A stretch of 64,000 nucleotides of DNA from Azospirillum brasilense (GCF_022023855.1 NZ_CP059449.1:2218501-2282500), one strand, 5' to 3'. Counted from the stretch's first letter, positions 8,259 through 16,998 are shown. Notes: a model not told the origin generated them from the letters alone. Numbers and translations: made by a program.

Positions 8259-8866
8259 CCGAAGACGCCGACCAGAACGAACGCCACGTCGAGAAGATGA
8301 AGCGGCGCAAGGCGCTGCACGACCGGGTGATGGCCAGCAAGACGCAGGAGAAGGGCCTGCTGATGGTCAACACCGGCAACGGCAAGGGCAAGTCCACCGC
8401 CGCCTTCGGCCTGATCCTGCGCGCCGCCGGGCACGGCATGCGGGTGGGCGTGGTGCAGTTCGTCAAGGGCGCCTGGTCCACCGGCGAGACGGTGGCGCTG
8501 GAGCGCTTCGACGACCTCGTGGACTTTTACACGATGGGCGAGGGCTTCACCTGGGAGACCCAGGACCGCGAGCGCGACATCGCCGCCGCCAAGGCCGCCT
8601 GGGCCAAGGCGCAGGAACTCATGGCCGATCCCCAGTACGGCCTGATCGTGCTCGACGAGCTGAACATCGTGCTGCGCATGGGCTATCTGCCGGTGGAGGA
8701 GGTGCTTCCGGTGCTGACCGGGCGGCGCGAGGGCTTGCATGTGCTGGTCACCGGCCGCACCGCCAAGCCGGAGCTGATCGAGGCCGCCGACCTCGTGACC
8801 GAGATGACGTTGGTCAAGCACCCCTTTCAGGCGGGCATCAAGGCCCAGCCGGGCATCGAGTTCTGA
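8255..8866 (+). CDS. cobO: Cob(I)yrinic acid a,c-diamide adenosyltransferase
   Basis: A 203-aa CobA/CobO/BtuR-type corrinoid adenosyltransferase that attaches the 5'-deoxyadenosyl ligand to cobalt. The P-loop GNGKGKS at residues 41-47 is of the reversed type used by this family. GLIVLDELNIVLRMGYL and the C-terminal VKHPFQAGIKAQPGIEF are family hallmarks. Preceded by AGGGAGA, it overlaps cobU by 4 bp and is followed 3 bp later by cobQ. Confidence 0.95.
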   Translation: MTEDADQNERHVEKMKRRKALHDRVMASKTQEKGLLMVNTGNGKGKSTAAFGLILRAAGHGMRVGVVQFVKGAWSTGETVALERFDDLVDFYTMGEGFTWETQDRERDIAAAKAAWAKAQELMADPQYGLIVLDELNIVLRMGYLPVEEVLPVLTGRREGLHVLVTGRTAKPELIEAADLVTEMTLVKHPFQAGIKAQPGIEF

Positions 8867-8869
8867 GCC

Positions 8870-10360
8870 ATGGCCGCAGCGAAGGTCCTCCCTCGCGCGA
8901 TCATGCCGCGCGCGATCATGCTTCAGGGCACCGGGTCCGACGTCGGCAAGTCGCTGCTGGTGGCCGGGCTGTGCCGGGCGCTGGTCCGCCGCGGCCTGAC
9001 CGTGCGGCCCTTCAAGCCGCAGAACATGTCCAACAACGCCGCGGTCACCGCCGACGGCGGCGAGATCGGGCGCGCCCAGGCGCTCCAAGCGCGGGCCTGC
9101 GGGGTGGCCCCGTCCGTCCACATGAACCCGGTGCTGCTGAAGCCGCAGTCGGACGTCGGGTCCCAGGTGGTGGTGCGCGGCGTCGTGGCGGGCACTGCAC
9201 GGGCCGGCGACTACCAGTCGCGCAAGGGGCAGCTTCTCCCCACCGTGCTTGACAGCTTCGAGCGGCTGAAGGCCGAGGCCGACGTGGTGGTGGTCGAGGG
9301 GGCGGGCAGCCCGGCCGAGGTCAATCTCAGGGCCGGCGACATCGCCAACATGGGCTTCGCCACCGCGGCGGGCGTGCCGGTGGTGCTGGTCGGCGACATC
9401 GATCGCGGCGGGGTGATCGCCAGCCTCGTCGGTACCCACGCCCTGATCCCGCCGGAGGAGCGGGCGCTGGTCGCCGGCTTCCTCATCAACAAGTTCCGCG
9501 GTGACGTGCGGTTGTTCGACGGCGGCCTGTCGGTTATCGCGGAGCGCACGGGCTGGCCGAGCTTCGGCGTCGTGCCCTGGCTGGCCGACGCCGCCCTGCT
9601 GCCGGCGGAGGACGCGGTGGCGCTGGACACCTGGAAGACACGCGCCGGAGGGCGGCTGCGCGTCGCCGTGCCGATGCTGTCGCGCATCGCCAACTTCGAT
9701 GATGTCGACCCGCTGGCCCAGGAGCCGGACGTGGCCCTGTCCATGGTGCCGCGCGGCCAGCCCCTGCCGGGCGACGCCGATCTGGTCATCCTGCCGGGCA
9801 GCAAAGCGACCATCGCCGATCTGGCGGTGCTGCGCGCCCAGGGCTGGGACGTCGATCTGGCCGCCCATCGCCGTCGCGGCGGGCGGGTGCTGGGAATCTG
9901 CGGCGGCTACCAGATGCTTGGCCGCCGCATCGCCGATCCGGACGGCATCGAGGGACCGCCGGGCGAGGCCGAGGGGCTGGGCCTGCTGGACGTGGACACC
10001 GTGCTGAAGGGGCCTAAGGTGCTGGAAGAGGCGACCGGTGTCGATACCGCCACGGGGGCCGCGGTCGCTGGCTATGAGATGCACATGGGCCGCACGGAGG
10101 GGGCGGACCGCGCCCGCCCGATGCTGACCCTGACGGGCGGGCAGACCGACGGCGCGGTGTCCGCCGACGGGCGGGTGATGGGCTGCTACCTGCACGGCCT
10201 GTTCGGGGCGGACGGCTTCCGCGCCGCCTTCCTGACGGGGCTGGGGGCCGAGGCGTCCGGCCAATCCTACGTCGCGACAGTCGAAGAGGCGCTCGACCGC
10301 ATCGCCGCCCGGCTGGAGGAGCATGTGGACATCGACGCCCTACTGGCCGCCGCCCGGTGA
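8870..10360 (+). CDS. cobQ: Cobyric acid synthase (glutamine-hydrolysing)
   Basis: A 496-aa enzyme that amidates adenosyl-cobyrinic acid diamide at four carboxylates using glutamine. The Walker-type GTGSDVGKS is at residues 20-28. [13 protein letters not shown] and the [17 protein letters not shown] segment belong to the DRTGG/BioD-like half. The class I glutamine amidotransferase half carries the nucleophile in [11 protein letters not shown] and the His in GCYLHGLFG. The start is taken at 8870; ATGs at 8903 and 8918 would also keep the P-loop. It is last in the cob operon. Confidence 0.96.
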   Translation: MAAAKVLPRAIMPRAIMLQGTGSDVGKSLLVAGLCRALVRRGLTVRPFKPQNMSNNAAVTADGGEIGRAQALQARACGVAPSVHMNPVLLKPQSDVGSQVVVRGVVAGTARAGDYQSRKGQLLPTVLDSFERLKAEADVVVVEGAGSPAEVNLRAGDIANMGFATAAGVPVVLVGDIDRGGVIASLVGTHALIPPEERALVAGFLINKFRGDVRLFDGGLSVIAERTGWPSFGVVPWLADAALLPAEDAVALDTWKTRAGGRLRVAVPMLSRIANFDDVDPLAQEPDVALSMVPRGQPLPGDADLVILPGSKATIADLAVLRAQGWDVDLAAHRRRGGRVLGICGGYQMLGRRIADPDGIEGPPGEAEGLGLLDVDTVLKGPKVLEEATGVDTATGAAVAGYEMHMGRTEGADRARPMLTLTGGQTDGAVSADGRVMGCYLHGLFGADGFRAAFLTGLGAEASGQSYVATVEEALDRIAARLEEHVDIDALLAAAR

Positions 10361-10369
10361 GCGGCGGCT

Positions 10370-10389
10370 TCATGAAACGGATTTCATGA
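10370..10389. repeat. Perfect inverted repeat after cobQ
   Basis: TCATGAAA (10370-10377) and TTTCATGA (10382-10389) are perfect complements with a 4-base spacer, 9 bp after the cobQ stop. There is no T-run, so an operator is as likely as a terminator. Confidence 0.6.
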
Positions 10390-10533
10390 TCCCGCAACGC
10401 TGGGGTCAGGCGGGGGGCGCTACAACTGCAGTCATTGACGACGTTTGATTACTGGCGAGTCATCCACCGGCGGTTCCCGCCGCCGGCCACACACGATCCG
10501 GAATGTTCCCGCATACCCTCGGATCGTTTCTTG

Positions 10534-10610
10534 CGGCGGTGTGCATAGGGTTTTTGCCTTGGATCGGCGTCCCCCGCCCAGGCTTCCCCCCAAACCCTTG
10601 CACACCGCCG
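10534..10610 (+). terminator. Long stem-loop, possible terminator or recG leader
   Basis: The arm 10534-10553 pairs with 10592-10610: 12 bp (CGGCGGTGTGCA with TGCACACCGCCG), a one-base bulge, then 7 bp (AGGGTTT with AAACCCT). The loop is 38 bases. TCTTCTTTTC follows the right arm, as in an intrinsic terminator on the + strand, but the loop is unusually large. Confidence 0.5.
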
Positions 10611-10727
10611 TCTTCTTTTCCCCTCCCAGCCTTTATCGGAAACCGCCGCGCTTGACGCGGAGCCCCATCGGCGGGCTTGAATGGGTGCCACAGGCCCCCG
10701 TATCCCCGCTGCTGAGACTCCATTCCC

Positions 10728-12809
10728 GTGCGTCCCGTCGTTCTCTTCCCCCTGTTCCGCCCGGTGACGGCGCTCCCCGGCCTCGGTCCCCGGCTGGGCA
10801 AGCTCGTCGAAAAGCTGGCCGGTCCGCAGGTCGTGGACCTGCTGTGGCACCTGCCGTGCGGTGTCATCGACCGCCGCTACGCCCCGAAGATCGCCGAGGC
10901 GCCGAACGGGCGGATCGCCACCATGACGGTGCGCATCGATTCACACGCCGCTCCGCTCAACTCCCGCCATCCCTACAAGGTCCGCTGCACCGACGAGACG
11001 GGCGTGCTGGAGTTGATCTATTTCCATGTGAAGGGCGACTGGCTGGAACGGCAGATGCCGGTCGGCAAGACGGTGGTGGTGTCCGGCAAGGTCGAGTGGT
11101 TCCACGACACGCCGCAGATCACCCACCCCGACGCCGTGGTCCCGCTGGAGTCGAAGGACGAGATCGAGGCGGTGGAGCCGGTCTACCCGATGACCGCCGG
11201 GCTTCCGGCCAAGACGCTGCGCAAGGCCGTTCGAGCCATGCTGAACGATGTGCCGGAACTGCCGGAATGGCAGGACGCCGCGTGGCGCGCCCGCAACGGC
11301 TGGCCGACGTGGCACGAGTCGATCCGCCGCGCCCACACGCCGGAGGACGAGGCCGACCTCGCCCCGACCAACCCGATCCGCCGCAGGCTGGCCTATGACG
11401 AGCTGCTGTCGAATCAGCTCGCCCTGACGCTGGTCCGCATCCAGCAGCGTCGCCTGTCGGGCCGAGTCATCCAGGGCGACGGGCGGCTGCGCGCCAAGGT
11501 GGCCGCCGCGCTGCCGTTTTCCCTGACCAAGTCCCAGGCCGGCTCGCTGGAGGAAATCTACGAGGACATGGCGTCGGAGCGGCGGATGCTGCGCCTGCTC
11601 CAGGGCGACGTCGGCAGCGGCAAGACGGTGGTCGCGCTGATGGCGATGCTGAACGCGGTGGAGGCCGGCCATCAGGCCGCCCTGATGGCGCCCACCGAGA
11701 TCCTGGCGCGCCAGCATGCCGAGAGCCTCGCCCCGCTGTGCAAGGCGGCGGGGGTTGACCTCGCCCTGCTGACCGGGCGTGACAAGGGCAAGGCGCGGCA
11801 GGCGGTGCTGGACCGGCTGGCCTCGGGCGAGCTGCCGCTGCTGGTCGGCACCCACGCGCTGTTCCAGGAGGACGTCGCCTTCAAGGATCTCGCCCTGGCG
11901 GTGATCGACGAGCAGCACCGCTTCGGCGTCCATCAGCGGCTCCAGCTCTCCGCCAAGGGGCGGGCGGTGGACGTGCTGGTGATGACGGCGACGCCGATCC
12001 CGCGCACGCTGACGCTCACCGCCTACGGCGACATGGACGTGTCGCGCCTGACCGAGAAGCCGGCGGGGCGCAAGCCGATCCAGACCGTGACCATCGCGCT
12101 CGACCGGCTGGAGGAGGTGGTGCACGGCATCCACCGCAAGGTGCAGGAGGGCGCGCGGGTCTATTGGGTCTGCCCGCTGGTCGACGAATCGGAACAGACC
12201 GACCTCGCCGCCGCGACGGAGCGCCACGCCTTCCTGCGCGCCACCTTCGGCGACCGGGTGGGGCTGGTGCATGGCAAGATGCGCGGGCCGGACAAGGACG
12301 CCGTCATGGCCGCCTTCCAGGCCGGGAACCTGGACGTCCTGGTCGCCACCACGGTCATTGAGGTCGGCGTGAACGTGCCCGAGGCCACCGTCATGGTGAT
12401 CGAGCACGCCGAGCGCTTCGGCCTCGCCCAGCTTCACCAGCTCCGCGGCCGGGTGGGGCGTGGCGAGAAGCCGTCGTCCTGCCTGCTGATGTTCGACCCG
12501 CAATTGACGGAGACGGCGCGCGCCCGCCTGAAGACGATGCGCGACACCGAGGACGGCTTCGTCATCGCGGAGGAGGACTTGCGGCTGCGCGGCGCGGGGG
12601 AGGTGCTGGGCACCCGCCAATCGGGCCTGCCCGAGTTCCGCATGGCCGATCTGGCGGTGCACGGCGATCTGCTGGCCGCCGCCCGCGACGACGCGAAGCT
12701 GATCGTGGACCGCGATCCGGACTTGGCCGGCGAGCGCGGTCAAGCGCTGCGCACCCTGCTGTACCTGTTCGAGCGGGATGCCGCCGCAAAGACGTTGCGG
12801 TCGGGGTAG
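10728..12809 (+). CDS. recG: ATP-dependent DNA helicase RecG
   Basis: A 693-aa superfamily 2 helicase that remodels stalled forks and Holliday junctions. The start is the GTG at 10728. The N-terminal wedge/OB region (residues about 10-180) includes FPLFRPVTALPGLGPRLGKL. Motor motifs follow: Walker A in LLQGDVGSGKTVVALMA, the DEQHRFGVHQR box, TATPIPRTL, then ATTVIEVGVNVPEAT and the QLRGRVGRG motif VI. The C-terminal wedge-contacting block LRLRGAGEVLGTRQSG is intact. Length is typical for the family. Confidence 0.97.
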   Translation: MRPVVLFPLFRPVTALPGLGPRLGKLVEKLAGPQVVDLLWHLPCGVIDRRYAPKIAEAPNGRIATMTVRIDSHAAPLNSRHPYKVRCTDETGVLELIYFHVKGDWLERQMPVGKTVVVSGKVEWFHDTPQITHPDAVVPLESKDEIEAVEPVYPMTAGLPAKTLRKAVRAMLNDVPELPEWQDAAWRARNGWPTWHESIRRAHTPEDEADLAPTNPIRRRLAYDELLSNQLALTLVRIQQRRLSGRVIQGDGRLRAKVAAALPFSLTKSQAGSLEEIYEDMASERRMLRLLQGDVGSGKTVVALMAMLNAVEAGHQAALMAPTEILARQHAESLAPLCKAAGVDLALLTGRDKGKARQAVLDRLASGELPLLVGTHALFQEDVAFKDLALAVIDEQHRFGVHQRLQLSAKGRAVDVLVMTATPIPRTLTLTAYGDMDVSRLTEKPAGRKPIQTVTIALDRLEEVVHGIHRKVQEGARVYWVCPLVDESEQTDLAAATERHAFLRATFGDRVGLVHGKMRGPDKDAVMAAFQAGNLDVLVATTVIEVGVNVPEATVMVIEHAERFGLAQLHQLRGRVGRGEKPSSCLLMFDPQLTETARARLKTMRDTEDGFVIAEEDLRLRGAGEVLGTRQSGLPEFRMADLAVHGDLLAAARDDAKLIVDRDPDLAGERGQALRTLLYLFERDAAAKTLRSG

Positions 12810-13084
12810 TAGCGCAGAACAAGACCCCGTTTTCATGGGCGCAAACCATTGATTTTGCTCGGTCCGATCAAAATCTTGATCGGCGCCTCAAGTCTGTTCT
12901 CCGGCAAGCTTCTCAAGCCTGACGTGCGCGCGCTTTTTCGCGTGAGCCTGCCCGTCGCCGGGTCCCCAAAGAGTGCCTCTCTTTCAATGCATCACCACTG
13001 CCAAGTCGGCAGGAGAAATGCTCGTCTACACTTCTTCAACGAAATGCGATGCATACGCAAATACTCAAATAATTTGTGTCTGTG

Positions 13085-13097
13085 TCTAATGATTAGA
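13085..13097. promoter_or_regulatory. Palindrome upstream of the RTX gene promoter
   Basis: TCTAATGATTAGA is a perfect 6+1+6 palindrome, 35 bp upstream of the predicted -35. It has the size and symmetry of a dimeric-regulator operator. No known consensus was recognised. Confidence 0.35.
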
Positions 13098-13131
13098 TAA
13101 CTAATGGTTGGTGCACGTTTGTGTTTTTCCC

Positions 13132-13160
13132 TTGAAAATTGTCTTCCTGTCGGCTAATGA
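13132..13160 (+). promoter_or_regulatory. Sigma70-type promoter for the RTX protein
   Basis: TTGAAA (13132-13137), a 17-base spacer and TAATGA (13155-13160) precede the RTX gene at 13205. A short hairpin, TGATGA-atcc-TCATCA (13158-13173), lies between it and the AAGGAG ribosome-binding site. Confidence 0.45.
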
Positions 13161-13204
13161 TGAATCCTCATCAATGGAATCATAAATTGAATAAGGAGTT
13201 CGTC

Positions 13205-13795
13205 ATGGCTGTGATTATTGGAACGGCGGGCGCGGATTATCTGCCTGGAACCACCGGTGATGATAGTATTGTTGGCCTTCAGGGGAACGACGAAATATAC
13301 GGCGGCGGCGGAGATGACTGGATCTACGCCGATGATGGAAACGATTACGCTGATGGCGGCTGGGGACGGGATCGTGTTTACGGGAACAACGGCAACGATA
13401 CGATCCTTGGCGGAGGTGCAGCTTCCGGATTGAGCAATGCCGATACGCTATATGGCGGATCTGGTAATGATTTATACTATCACGACTTTGCTCTTGGCGG
13501 AATTACCGTCGTTGATGATCTATCAGGGAATGAGTTCAATAATTCTGACTTTCTTTACATGGTGAATGCCACATCGCTCACGGTGACTTGGGGCGATGAT
13601 CGATCCACATTTTACATTTACCAGAGCGGCGAGCTTAACGATGGCAGCTTCGACAATGGCATTATGATTCGCGGAATGCTGACGAATCTCGGAAACGATG
13701 GTGTTGGTACCATTGAGGGAGCCGCAGTCAACGGATCGCTCGTCAGCGGCTGGGGCGCTCTCGCGCACTCGTCATGGAACAGCCTGTTCACCTGA
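13205..13795 (+). CDS. RTX calcium-binding repeat protein
   Basis: A 196-aa protein; the ATG at 13205 has an excellent AAGGAG 8 bp upstream. Residues about 5-105 are glycine/aspartate nonapeptides of the RTX type (GTTGDDSIVGLQGNDEIYGG, NNGNDTILGG, LYGGSGNDLYY), which bind Ca2+ as a beta-roll. The C-terminal 90 residues are acidic and aromatic and resemble the region after RTX blocks in type I-secreted proteins. No catalytic domain and no adjacent HlyB/HlyD/TolC genes are present. The gene is clearly AT-richer than its neighbours, suggesting acquisition. Confidence 0.82.
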   Translation: MAVIIGTAGADYLPGTTGDDSIVGLQGNDEIYGGGGDDWIYADDGNDYADGGWGRDRVYGNNGNDTILGGGAASGLSNADTLYGGSGNDLYYHDFALGGITVVDDLSGNEFNNSDFLYMVNATSLTVTWGDDRSTFYIYQSGELNDGSFDNGIMIRGMLTNLGNDGVGTIEGAAVNGSLVSGWGALAHSSWNSLFT

Positions 13796-13831
13796 GTGAT
13801 TCTTGGAAGAGAGTAATTGAATATTAACAAT

Positions 13832-13900
13832 ATTGATCAACGCTTGTACGCAGGTCGCGTGAGAAATTCAAAGCGCCTTGTCGGCTGGGCGTTGATCAAT
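13832..13900. repeat. 12-bp perfect inverted repeat after the RTX gene
   Basis: ATTGATCAACGC (13832-13843) and GCGTTGATCAAT (13889-13900) are perfect complements with a 45-base spacer. Each arm also contains the 8-bp palindrome TTGATCAA. There is no T-run next to either arm. It could be a paired operator, the ends of a small mobile remnant, or a long stem-loop. Confidence 0.6.
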
Positions 13901-14036
13901 GTTTGGTTTTGGTAAGATGCGTCCTGAATTTATTAACGCATATGTGTGTGGTTTTGCGTGTGACTGGCGTCTTCATGATCCTTTTTGTTTATAATTTGCG
14001 CAATGCCACTTTTCCTAACTGGCGAGGAATCCGGCG

Positions 14037-15032
14037 ATGAGCATTTCCGATGTCTCCTCACAACTGGGCGGATCAATCCAACGCACATCGTCTTCCGTTC
14101 CGTCTCCGTCCGCTTCGTCGGCGTCAGGAGGCGGAGCAGGGCGGGCGATCGGTGGGACCACCGGAGGGATTGCGGACAGTGTGTCGTTGAGCCCTCTGGC
14201 CTCTTCTCTGCGTGATGAGTCTTTGACCGCGTTCAATGCGCTGTCTGCTGAAACACGGACGCAGTTGTCGTCGTTGGTCGACAGCGGCAAGCTGACCGGC
14301 GAAGACGTCCATAATGCGCTCAAACAGCGGCTCAAAGAGTCCCGTCTCACGGCGTACTCGGCGACGTTTCGCATGGCTCACAATGATAATGCGGGGCTTT
14401 TCTCCAGCGACGACACCACGTCGGATGATTTCAGAAAAGCTCTCAGCGCGACCAGTGCGAAGCGAGAGGAGCTTATGGGAAAGCTGTCCCTGCTGGATCA
14501 GCGTGGTCAGGGAGCGTCGGAGCAGTATGGAGAGATATCGACCTCACTGATGGCGCAGGGCACCAACCCGGCGCTGTTGCTTGCTCAATCCGGTAACCAG
14601 CGTATGATTCTGGATCCCTTCCAGGGCTTCAGCATCACGCAGCCTGCCGACTCGCGGATGGCGTACACACGCAAGGAAGCCGATGCGGCTTATAAGTTGA
14701 AGGACGCCGGGGTTGACCTGTCCTCCATTGACAAGGCCCTTCGCTCCCTCGGAGAGCGTGATGCGGCTTCTCTGATTGCCGAGCGGACGGGGCAGCCATC
14801 CACCCATACGGTTGCGCAGGACCGTGAATTCACGTCGGACGATTCGTTGTTTCCCTCGATCTCCCTTCCTGCAACGCAAGCCAGGACGGACGCTCCGGTG
14901 ATGGGCCAGCGGGTTCAATTGCGCGAAGAGGTCATGGCGGCGTGGGAAGCGATGCAGAAGAGCGGAGTTGGTGCTTTCGAGGACGCGAAATCCGCCCAGC
15001 AATACCGCGAAGGCATCCGTGTGAGCTACTGA
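14037..15032 (+). CDS. Hypothetical protein of unknown family
   Basis: A 331-aa protein I do not recognise. The first 50 residues are Ser/Gly-rich and low in complexity (VPSPSASSASGGGAGRAIGG). The rest is predicted helical, with segments such as ALSAETRTQLSSLVDSGKLT and RKEADAAYKLKDAGVDLSS. There is no signal peptide, membrane segment or enzyme motif. Codon use is less GC-biased than in flanking housekeeping genes. A TATAAT lies at 13990-13995 with no convincing -35. It shares an AT-richer island with the RTX protein. The Ser/Gly start might suggest an exported or surface-associated protein, but this is a guess. Confidence 0.65.
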   Translation: MSISDVSSQLGGSIQRTSSSVPSPSASSASGGGAGRAIGGTTGGIADSVSLSPLASSLRDESLTAFNALSAETRTQLSSLVDSGKLTGEDVHNALKQRLKESRLTAYSATFRMAHNDNAGLFSSDDTTSDDFRKALSATSAKREELMGKLSLLDQRGQGASEQYGEISTSLMAQGTNPALLLAQSGNQRMILDPFQGFSITQPADSRMAYTRKEADAAYKLKDAGVDLSSIDKALRSLGERDAASLIAERTGQPSTHTVAQDREFTSDDSLFPSISLPATQARTDAPVMGQRVQLREEVMAAWEAMQKSGVGAFEDAKSAQQYREGIRVSY

Positions 15033-15056
15033 GCGAGTTGAGGGGGCTGGTGCTGG

Positions 15057-15782
15057 TCAGGCGCTTTTGCGCTCCCGATCCAGCTTGTGAAGCTGCGGAG
15101 GGGGCTTGCGGTTCGGCGGGGTGACGATGCCGCCGGACATCACCAGCTTCAGCCCATCCTCCACCGTCATGTCCAGAACGGTCACCTCGCGCCGCGGCAG
15201 GATCGCCAGATAGCCGGCGGTCGGCGGGGCACAGGGGATGAAGACGTGCACCATCTCCTCCTCGGAGATCTTCTGGATCTCCGGATGGGCGGCGCCGGTG
15301 ATGAAGCCCAGCGACCAGATGCCGTGGCGCGGGAACTCCACCAGGACCACCTCGCGGAAGGCCTTGGACTTCTTGGCGAGCACCGTCTCGACGATCTGCT
15401 TGACCGCCCCGTAGACGGAGCGGACGACCGGCATGCGCTCCACCACGCCTTCGCCGATGCGCACCACCAGCCGCCCGACATAGCCGGCGGCGAAGGCGCC
15501 GATCAGGGTCAGCACGATGATCAGCGTCAGCACCCCGATGCCGGGGATCGAGAAGGGCAGATAGTTTTCCGGGTTGTAGGCGGAGGGGATCAGCGGGCGC
15601 ACATGCCCGTCGATGAAGGCCAGCAGCCACCAGCCGAGATAGACCGTGACCGCGATCGGCGCCGTCACCAGAACGCCCGCCAGGAAATAGGCGCGCAGCC
15701 GCCCCATCAGGCCGATGCCAGCGGGCCGGTGGGACGTGTTCTCGTCCGCCGCGCTCTGGCTGCTCTGCTCGTTCCGATCCAC
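15057..15782 (-). CDS. DUF502 family inner-membrane protein
   Basis: A 241-aa product from the GTG at 15782, preceded by a G-rich GGGGGTGGGG. Two transmembrane helices (GRLRAYFLAGVLVTAPIAVT and PGIGVLTLIIVLTLIGAFAA) are followed by the conserved DUF502 soluble part (RMPVVRSVYGAVKQIVETVL, FPRHGIWSLGFITG, VFIPCAPPTAGYLAILPRRE). Function is unknown. In related genomes DUF502 genes often lie near recG; here the RTX island separates them. The C-terminus is basic. Confidence 0.88.
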   Translation of the reverse strand: MDRNEQSSQSAADENTSHRPAGIGLMGRLRAYFLAGVLVTAPIAVTVYLGWWLLAFIDGHVRPLIPSAYNPENYLPFSIPGIGVLTLIIVLTLIGAFAAGYVGRLVVRIGEGVVERMPVVRSVYGAVKQIVETVLAKKSKAFREVVLVEFPRHGIWSLGFITGAAHPEIQKISEEEMVHVFIPCAPPTAGYLAILPRREVTVLDMTVEDGLKLVMSGGIVTPPNRKPPPQLHKLDRERKSA

Positions 15783-15948
15783 CGCCCCACCCCCGAAAAT
15801 CCGACGCCCGGTATAGTGATACAGGACATGGGTCCTGCTCAATCCACAACGACGTATCGGATGGCGGGAAAGAGTCGCGGGAGAGCAAGCGAAGGAAACC
15901 CCTCCGGGGGGCTGGTCCGCCATCCCCACGCGCATCACATCGCTGAGG

Positions 15949-16998
15949 ATGACCCATACCCCCCGCATCCTCTCGCTCGCCACGGCTCTGCCGCCCCATC
16001 GTCTCGACCAGGAGGAGGCCCTCGGCGTCGCACGGGCCGTCTTCGGACCGCGGATGCGCGACTTCGAACGGCTGGTGCCGGTCTTCGCCAACACCGGCAT
16101 CGAGACGCGCCACGCGGTCATGCCCATCGACTGGTACATGGAGCCACGCGGCTGGCCGGAGCGCACCGCCGCTTTCCGTGACGGCGCCCTGGCCTTGCTG
16201 GAAGAGGCGGCGGGGCAGGCGCTGGCCCGCGCCGGTCTGAGGCCGCAGGAGGTGGATGCCATCGTCTGCGCCTCGACGACCGGCATCGCCACGCCCAGCC
16301 TGGAGGCGCTGCTGCTGGAACGCATGGGCTTCCGTCCCGATACGGTGCGTCTGCCGCTGTTCGGGCTGGGCTGCGCCGGCGGCGTGCTGGGACTGACCCG
16401 CGCCGGCCAGATCGCCCAGGCGATGGCGGGGCGGACGGTGCTGTTCCTGGTGGTGGAACTCTGCACGCTGGCCTTCCGCTCGGCCGAGGCGACCCCGACC
16501 AACGTCGTCGCCAGCGCCCTGTTCGCGGATGGCGCAGCGGCGGCGGTGCTGCGTGCCGATGCTGAGGGAGAGGGGCCGCGCCTTGTGGACGGTGCGGAGC
16601 ACACTTGGCCGGGAACGCAGGACGTGATGGGGTGGCGGGTCGAGGATGACGGTCTCGGCGTGATCTTCAGCCAGAGCATCCCGGCGCTGATCCGCAACCG
16701 GCTGGAACCGGTCCTCGACGGCTTCCTGGAGCGGCGGCGGCTGGCCCGCGGCGACCTTGCCGGGTTGATCTGCCACCCCGGCGGCGCCAAGGTGCTGCAC
16801 GCGCTGGAGGAGGTCTGCGCCCCGGTCTCCGCCGGGCTGGACGACGCTTGGGCGGTGCTGCGCCGCTGCGGCAACATGTCGGCGGCCAGCGTGATGTTCG
16901 TGCTGGAGCGGCGCATCGCGTCGGGCGCCCACGGCCCCCACCTGATGACCGCGCTCGGCCCCGGCTTCACCGCTGCGATGGCCCAGGTCAACCTCTAG
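15949..16998 (+). CDS. Type III polyketide synthase (chalcone/stilbene synthase family)
   Basis: A 349-aa thiolase-fold enzyme. The nucleophile Cys lies in LFGLGCAGGVLGLTRAGQ, and the catalytic His and Asn appear in the expected C-terminal positions (ICHPGGAKVL and RRCGNMSAASVMFVL). The closing GPGFTAAMA is typical of bacterial alkylresorcinol/alkylpyrone synthases, which extend fatty acyl-CoA starters with malonyl-CoA. It is followed 11 bp later by an isoprenylcysteine-methyltransferase-like gene, the arrangement seen in the bpsA-bpsB and srsA-srsB pairs. The product, probably a phenolic lipid or alkylpyrone, is inferred from these families. Confidence 0.9.
   Translation: MTHTPRILSLATALPPHRLDQEEALGVARAVFGPRMRDFERLVPVFANTGIETRHAVMPIDWYMEPRGWPERTAAFRDGALALLEEAAGQALARAGLRPQEVDAIVCASTTGIATPSLEALLLERMGFRPDTVRLPLFGLGCAGGVLGLTRAGQIAQAMAGRTVLFLVVELCTLAFRSAEATPTNVVASALFADGAAAAVLRADAEGEGPRLVDGAEHTWPGTQDVMGWRVEDDGLGVIFSQSIPALIRNRLEPVLDGFLERRRLARGDLAGLICHPGGAKVLHALEEVCAPVSAGLDDAWAVLRRCGNMSAASVMFVLERRIASGAHGPHLMTALGPGFTAAMAQVNL

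Larger units (their letters stand above)
10361..10727. other. Gap before recG with four inverted repeats
   Basis: There is no convincing coding sequence in these 367 bases. They hold four separate inverted repeats (10370-10389, 10467-10486, 10493-10527, 10534-10610), the last followed by a pyrimidine-rich tract. They may terminate the cob operon, form a leader of recG or encode a structured RNA. A weak TTGACG is seen at 10652-10657 without a good -10. Confidence 0.6.
12810..13204. other. AT-rich gap between recG and the RTX gene
   Basis: There is no credible gene in these 395 bases; an 83-codon frame from 12849 has no ribosome-binding site and no family features. The base composition drops from GC-rich to AT-rich across the gap. 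It contains alternative hairpins near 12851-12883 (GATTTTG/CAAAATC and CCGATCA/TGATCGG), a 13-base palindrome at 13085-13097, a promoter at 13132-13160 and a leader hairpin at 13158-13173. Confidence 0.6.

Noticed and set aside
7829..10324. 831-codon open frame opposite cobU-cobO-cobQ
   Set aside because: It runs antisense through three well-recognised enzymes and has no family signature; it arises from codon bias.
12849..13100. 83-codon frame after recG
   Set aside because: No ribosome-binding site and no recognisable sequence; it spans the composition shift and hairpins, so it is unlikely to be translated.
13832..13900. FNR/ANR boxes in the TTGATCAA arms
   Set aside because: The consensus is TTGAT-N4-ATCAA; here the half-sites overlap with no spacer, so they do not match.
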